The notes under the pieces: generated by a model
The model's input: only the letters and a program-made list of their open reading frames with translations
What the model was told of the DNA's origin: nothing
The model's database searches: none
Part shown: piece after piece, positions 62,401-64,000 of the stretch
Layout: the number at the start of each line of letters is the position of its first letter
How positions within the stretch are numbered: position 1 is the stretch's first letter
Assembly: GCA_947561715.1 (NCBI GenBank)
Contig: OX387205.1
Coordinates: 10,235,001 to 10,299,000, forward strand
Direction: 5' to 3'
Length of the DNA stretch: 64,000 nucleotides
Origin: Ascidia mentula
Lineage: Eukaryota; Chordata; Ascidiacea; Phlebobranchia; Ascidiidae
Made by a program: the position numbers and the translations under genes

Positions 62401-63765
62401 GGGTATGTACCCGTCAGCGCAATCTGGTATTGGACTTTCGCACACACAGTTAAAGAGTATGCAGCAGATGTGATCTGGATCTTGCGAGCCAGGGATGTGT
62501 TTCACCATGCTGTTTTCTCCAGTGCAATTCTGCAGTGCTCGTTCATGGTCCGGGCATTCTTGATAAATGGTATCAGTGTTTTCGGTACAGCCACAGGTGT
62601 GGCATTTGTTGCCAACAGGAACCGATATTTCCGCTATTTCCTTACAAATGGGTTCCTCTGAGGAATAAGTTGGTTCATCGCACACTACAAAAAAAACAAC
62701 AACAAAATTAAATGTGGTTGTTTTACATAAAAAGGACAACAAATGCAAAATTACATGGAAAAAACAAGGAAATGCCATTAAAAACAACCAGCAAGTATGG
62801 AACTGTCTAAATAATAAGCTCACCGCATGTGTAGTTCGCACAGCAAGGGTCGGTCGAAGTCGCATCCACGAGTATTTCATAGTATTGGCATTCAGCGTTA
62901 AATTCCTCCCTAGTCTTACAATGATTCTTGGGGTTGTAGTTTTCTTCCATCAGAAAGCAATTGGTTTTGGGGTCCCGTTTTCTCGTACAAACGTGATCCA
63001 CTCCGCAACTGTCTTCGTCCGGAAGAATCGCATGGTCTCCAGGCTAAGAATTTTGTACGGAACATTTATCACAAGGTACGATAATCCGATGACGTGACAG
63101 CAAAAAGCACTGAAAGATGCGAATTTTTTTGTCCTGCGGCAATCACTATCAGTTAACTACGCCAATAAGTGTGTTGGAAAACTCATTGGTGGAGTAATTT
63201 ACATATTAAAATTAGTTTGTTAGTCCCATTAGTTATTATAATATAACAGCTGTATGTGAAATTACCTCAATGAAACTTCCATTGGGGAAAAAGCAACCTG
63301 CACAAACCAAGGTCGGACAGCAGCCAGTATGGTCAACAACGTATCCGGGTAGTTTTGGCACTTCAGGGCAGCTTCGTTTGGTCGGTTTGAAACAGTGGCT
63401 TCCATTGATGTATTCATATGGATAGCACTCGTAGGTTCGGACGCACCCTTCGCTGTCTGTCTCGTTCCAAACGTCAAAATGAATTCTCCTTCTGTTGCCA
63501 TCCCCATCGAGACAGGAGTTACATATGCAGTATTCATAAAGGCATCCGCACTCATCCGTTCCAGTAGCAGTTGTTTCGTAATCCCACTCGCATTCGACTG
63601 TTCGAGTAGGTCCACATACTTTACAAGTGCAGTTGTAGTCTGGACAACACTTGTCATCGGTATATGTTGTCACCAATTCTCTCAAGGTGTCGTTCTCGCA
63701 CTTATCGTATGCTTCTTGGTAGCCATGACAATGTTCCATGTGCAGATCAGTGTTGTTGTTGCAAG
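59263..63765 (-). CDS. Large cysteine-rich secreted protein with C-terminal cystine knot (mucin/VWF/SCO-spondin type), 5' partial
   Basis: Nine minus-strand exons: 63266-63765, 62824-63043, 61493-62684, 60737-61130, 60413-60502, 60215-60352, 60063-60102, 59661-59819 and 59263-59489. Phases match throughout; they give 985 residues plus a TGA stop. The protein is built from cysteine modules with signatures such as CCPDYNCTCKVC, CCANYTCVC, CCVDYACTCND, CCPDYVCVCKDC and CCPKYTCVCESC, related to VWC/TIL-type units. It ends in a CTCK domain (CCKEGRS...MDC...DCGCQETVC). Many N-x-S/T sites suggest heavy N-glycosylation. CTCK domains usually dimerise secreted gel-forming or matrix proteins. The start, signal peptide and any VWD domains lie beyond 64000. 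Exact orthology (mucin, otogelin, SCO-spondin, hemolectin) cannot be settled from this part. Convergent with the TSPEAR-like gene. Confidence 0.92.
59661..59819 (-). CDS. Cysteine-rich gene exon: first half of CTCK domain
   Basis: Acceptor TTTCTTAG, donor GTGCGT, 159 bp, phase 1 to 1. It encodes KCERKVKNITLSASIDGVFC and VEVSYCEGPC, the first strands and the C-x-G-x-C of a cystine knot. Confidence 0.92.
60063..60102 (-). CDS. Cysteine-rich gene microexon (40 bp)
   Basis: Acceptor GCTTTTTTAG, donor GTAAGT. It encodes SGGNVTISNCCPD plus one base of a Cys codon that the next exon completes. Both splice sites are strong and phases agree on both sides. Confidence 0.88.
60215..60352 (-). CDS. Cysteine-rich gene exon
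   Basis: Acceptor TTCTCATCAG, donor GTAAGT, 138 bp, phase 0 to 0. It encodes PNTTFALKEDSCLVAECVIS, TTQCPAVV and FDCEPFDEQQCQE. It resembles the VWC half-module that precedes a CTCK domain. Confidence 0.88.
60413..60502 (-). CDS. Cysteine-rich gene small exon
   Basis: Acceptor TTTTTTGCAG, donor GTAAGA, 90 bp, phase 0 to 0. It encodes IESRNREAGICCPKYTCVC and ESCVHDGGIFR. Confidence 0.9.
60737..61130 (-). CDS. Cysteine-rich gene exon (duplicated module)
   Basis: Acceptor CTCTTTAG, donor GTAAGT, 394 bp, phase 2 to 0. It encodes SCHVPEIYNDPRDNC, QYNERNC, DPCCQDYACQCNDPAVL and CCPDLKCECLPDEQL. These correspond motif for motif to the upstream exon, so the two are an internal duplication of about 120 residues. 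Confidence 0.93.
61493..62684 (-). CDS. Cysteine-rich gene, 1.2 kb exon with several modules
   Basis: Acceptor TTTTTGTAG, donor GTTGGT, 1192 bp, phase 1 to 2. It runs CDEPTYSSEEPICKEIAEIS to CRCDVCHFEGFVHALR and contains CCILFNCVC, CPLFKCSCDSC, CCVDYACTCNDDD, CCEEPLCECYPDEEL, CCPDYVCVCKDC and CCPEFKAVC. The segment SCHNMTVVNDPKQDC...CYPDEEL is repeated in the next exon. The weak GTTGGT donor is supported by exact phase agreement. Confidence 0.92.
62824..63043 (-). CDS. Cysteine-rich gene exon (VWC-like module)
   Basis: Acceptor TTCTTAG, donor GTGAGC, 220 bp, phase 0 to 1. It encodes PGDHAILPDEDSCGVDHVC and a first copy of the repeated motif NPKNHCKTREEFNAEC, then DPCCANYTC. The C-x-NGxxxxPGD...P junction with the previous exon is typical of VWC domains. 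Confidence 0.9.
63266..63765 (-). CDS. Cysteine-rich gene, most 5' exon in window
   Basis: Acceptor CATTTAG, donor GTAATT, 500 bp. It encodes CHGYQEAYDKCENDTLREL, CCPDYNCTCKVC, then C-rich linkers with GCVRTYECYPYEYINGSHC and CCPTLVCAGC. It ends in phase 0 at FFPNGSFIE. The two leading bases complete a codon from an exon outside the window. Confidence 0.9.
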
Positions 63766-64000
63766 CTAAATGTAGCTTGTTATGAAAATGTATTTAACAC
63801 GAAAACCAAGCTTAACTTAAACATGGTTTTACAAATATAAGTGTTTTGGACAGGTTGGTTCACGCAGAGCAATAAACTAATTGTTAAACTTTCGTGAAAG
63901 GACCAAAGGCAATGTGACTTAATAGTCGTATTCCATATATACATATATATAACATTTTACTGAAAAGTATTTTCGCAGCAAAATGTACATGTTTACAACA
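63766..64000 (-). other. Intron of the cysteine-rich gene at the window edge
   Basis: The sequence upstream of the acceptor at 63766 is AT-rich and contains an ATATATACATATATAT run near 63935. The next exon lies beyond the window. Confidence 0.6.

Overview
The window looks like animal (metazoan) nuclear DNA, probably from an invertebrate. Coding sequence is split by GT-AG introns of about 60 bp to more than 9 kb. The recognisable proteins are secreted extracellular proteins of animal type, and the spacers carry tRNA-derived and hammerhead-ribozyme repeats. CpG is not visibly depleted. I cannot name the species.

Three genes can be supported from translation plus splice sites. (1) A TSPEAR-like gene on the + strand spans 39479-57120. 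Twelve exons in compatible phase give 624 residues: an N-terminal thrombospondin/laminin-G-like (TSPN) domain followed by seven EAR repeats, the architecture of vertebrate TSPEAR. Only the signal-peptide exon is uncertain; a candidate lies near 30.8 kb. (2) A second TSPEAR-like gene on the minus strand is visible as three exons between 7363 and 8100. They encode the same TSPN domain and have the same intron phases; two of the three have exactly the same lengths (100 and 151 bp). The rest of this gene lies further left or outside the window. The two paralogues are head to head, about 31 kb apart between matching exons. (3) A large cysteine-rich secreted protein lies on the minus strand at 59263-63765. 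Nine exons give 985 visible residues of repeated CC-x-x-Y-x-C-x-C modules ending in a C-terminal cystine knot (CTCK), as in gel-forming mucin/VWF/SCO-spondin-type proteins. Its 5' part is outside the window. It is convergent with gene 1, with about 2.1 kb between stop codons.

The region 8.1-39.5 kb between the paralogues is mostly non-coding. Its clearest contents are two intact-looking type I hammerhead ribozymes (23264-23327 and 38678-38730), one inside a foldback element beside a tRNA-derived SINE-like sequence; a 202 bp MITE-like foldback at 33617-33818; a pair of perfect CRE sites 20 bp apart; and a few unassigned ORFs or exon-like segments. Introns of gene 1 hold a second spaced regulatory cluster (two E-boxes plus two AP-1 sites) and a pair of diverged intronic repeats that look as if they once coded.

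The hammerheads are the least expected content: small self-cleaving RNAs of the kind carried by metazoan retrozymes and Penelope-like elements.
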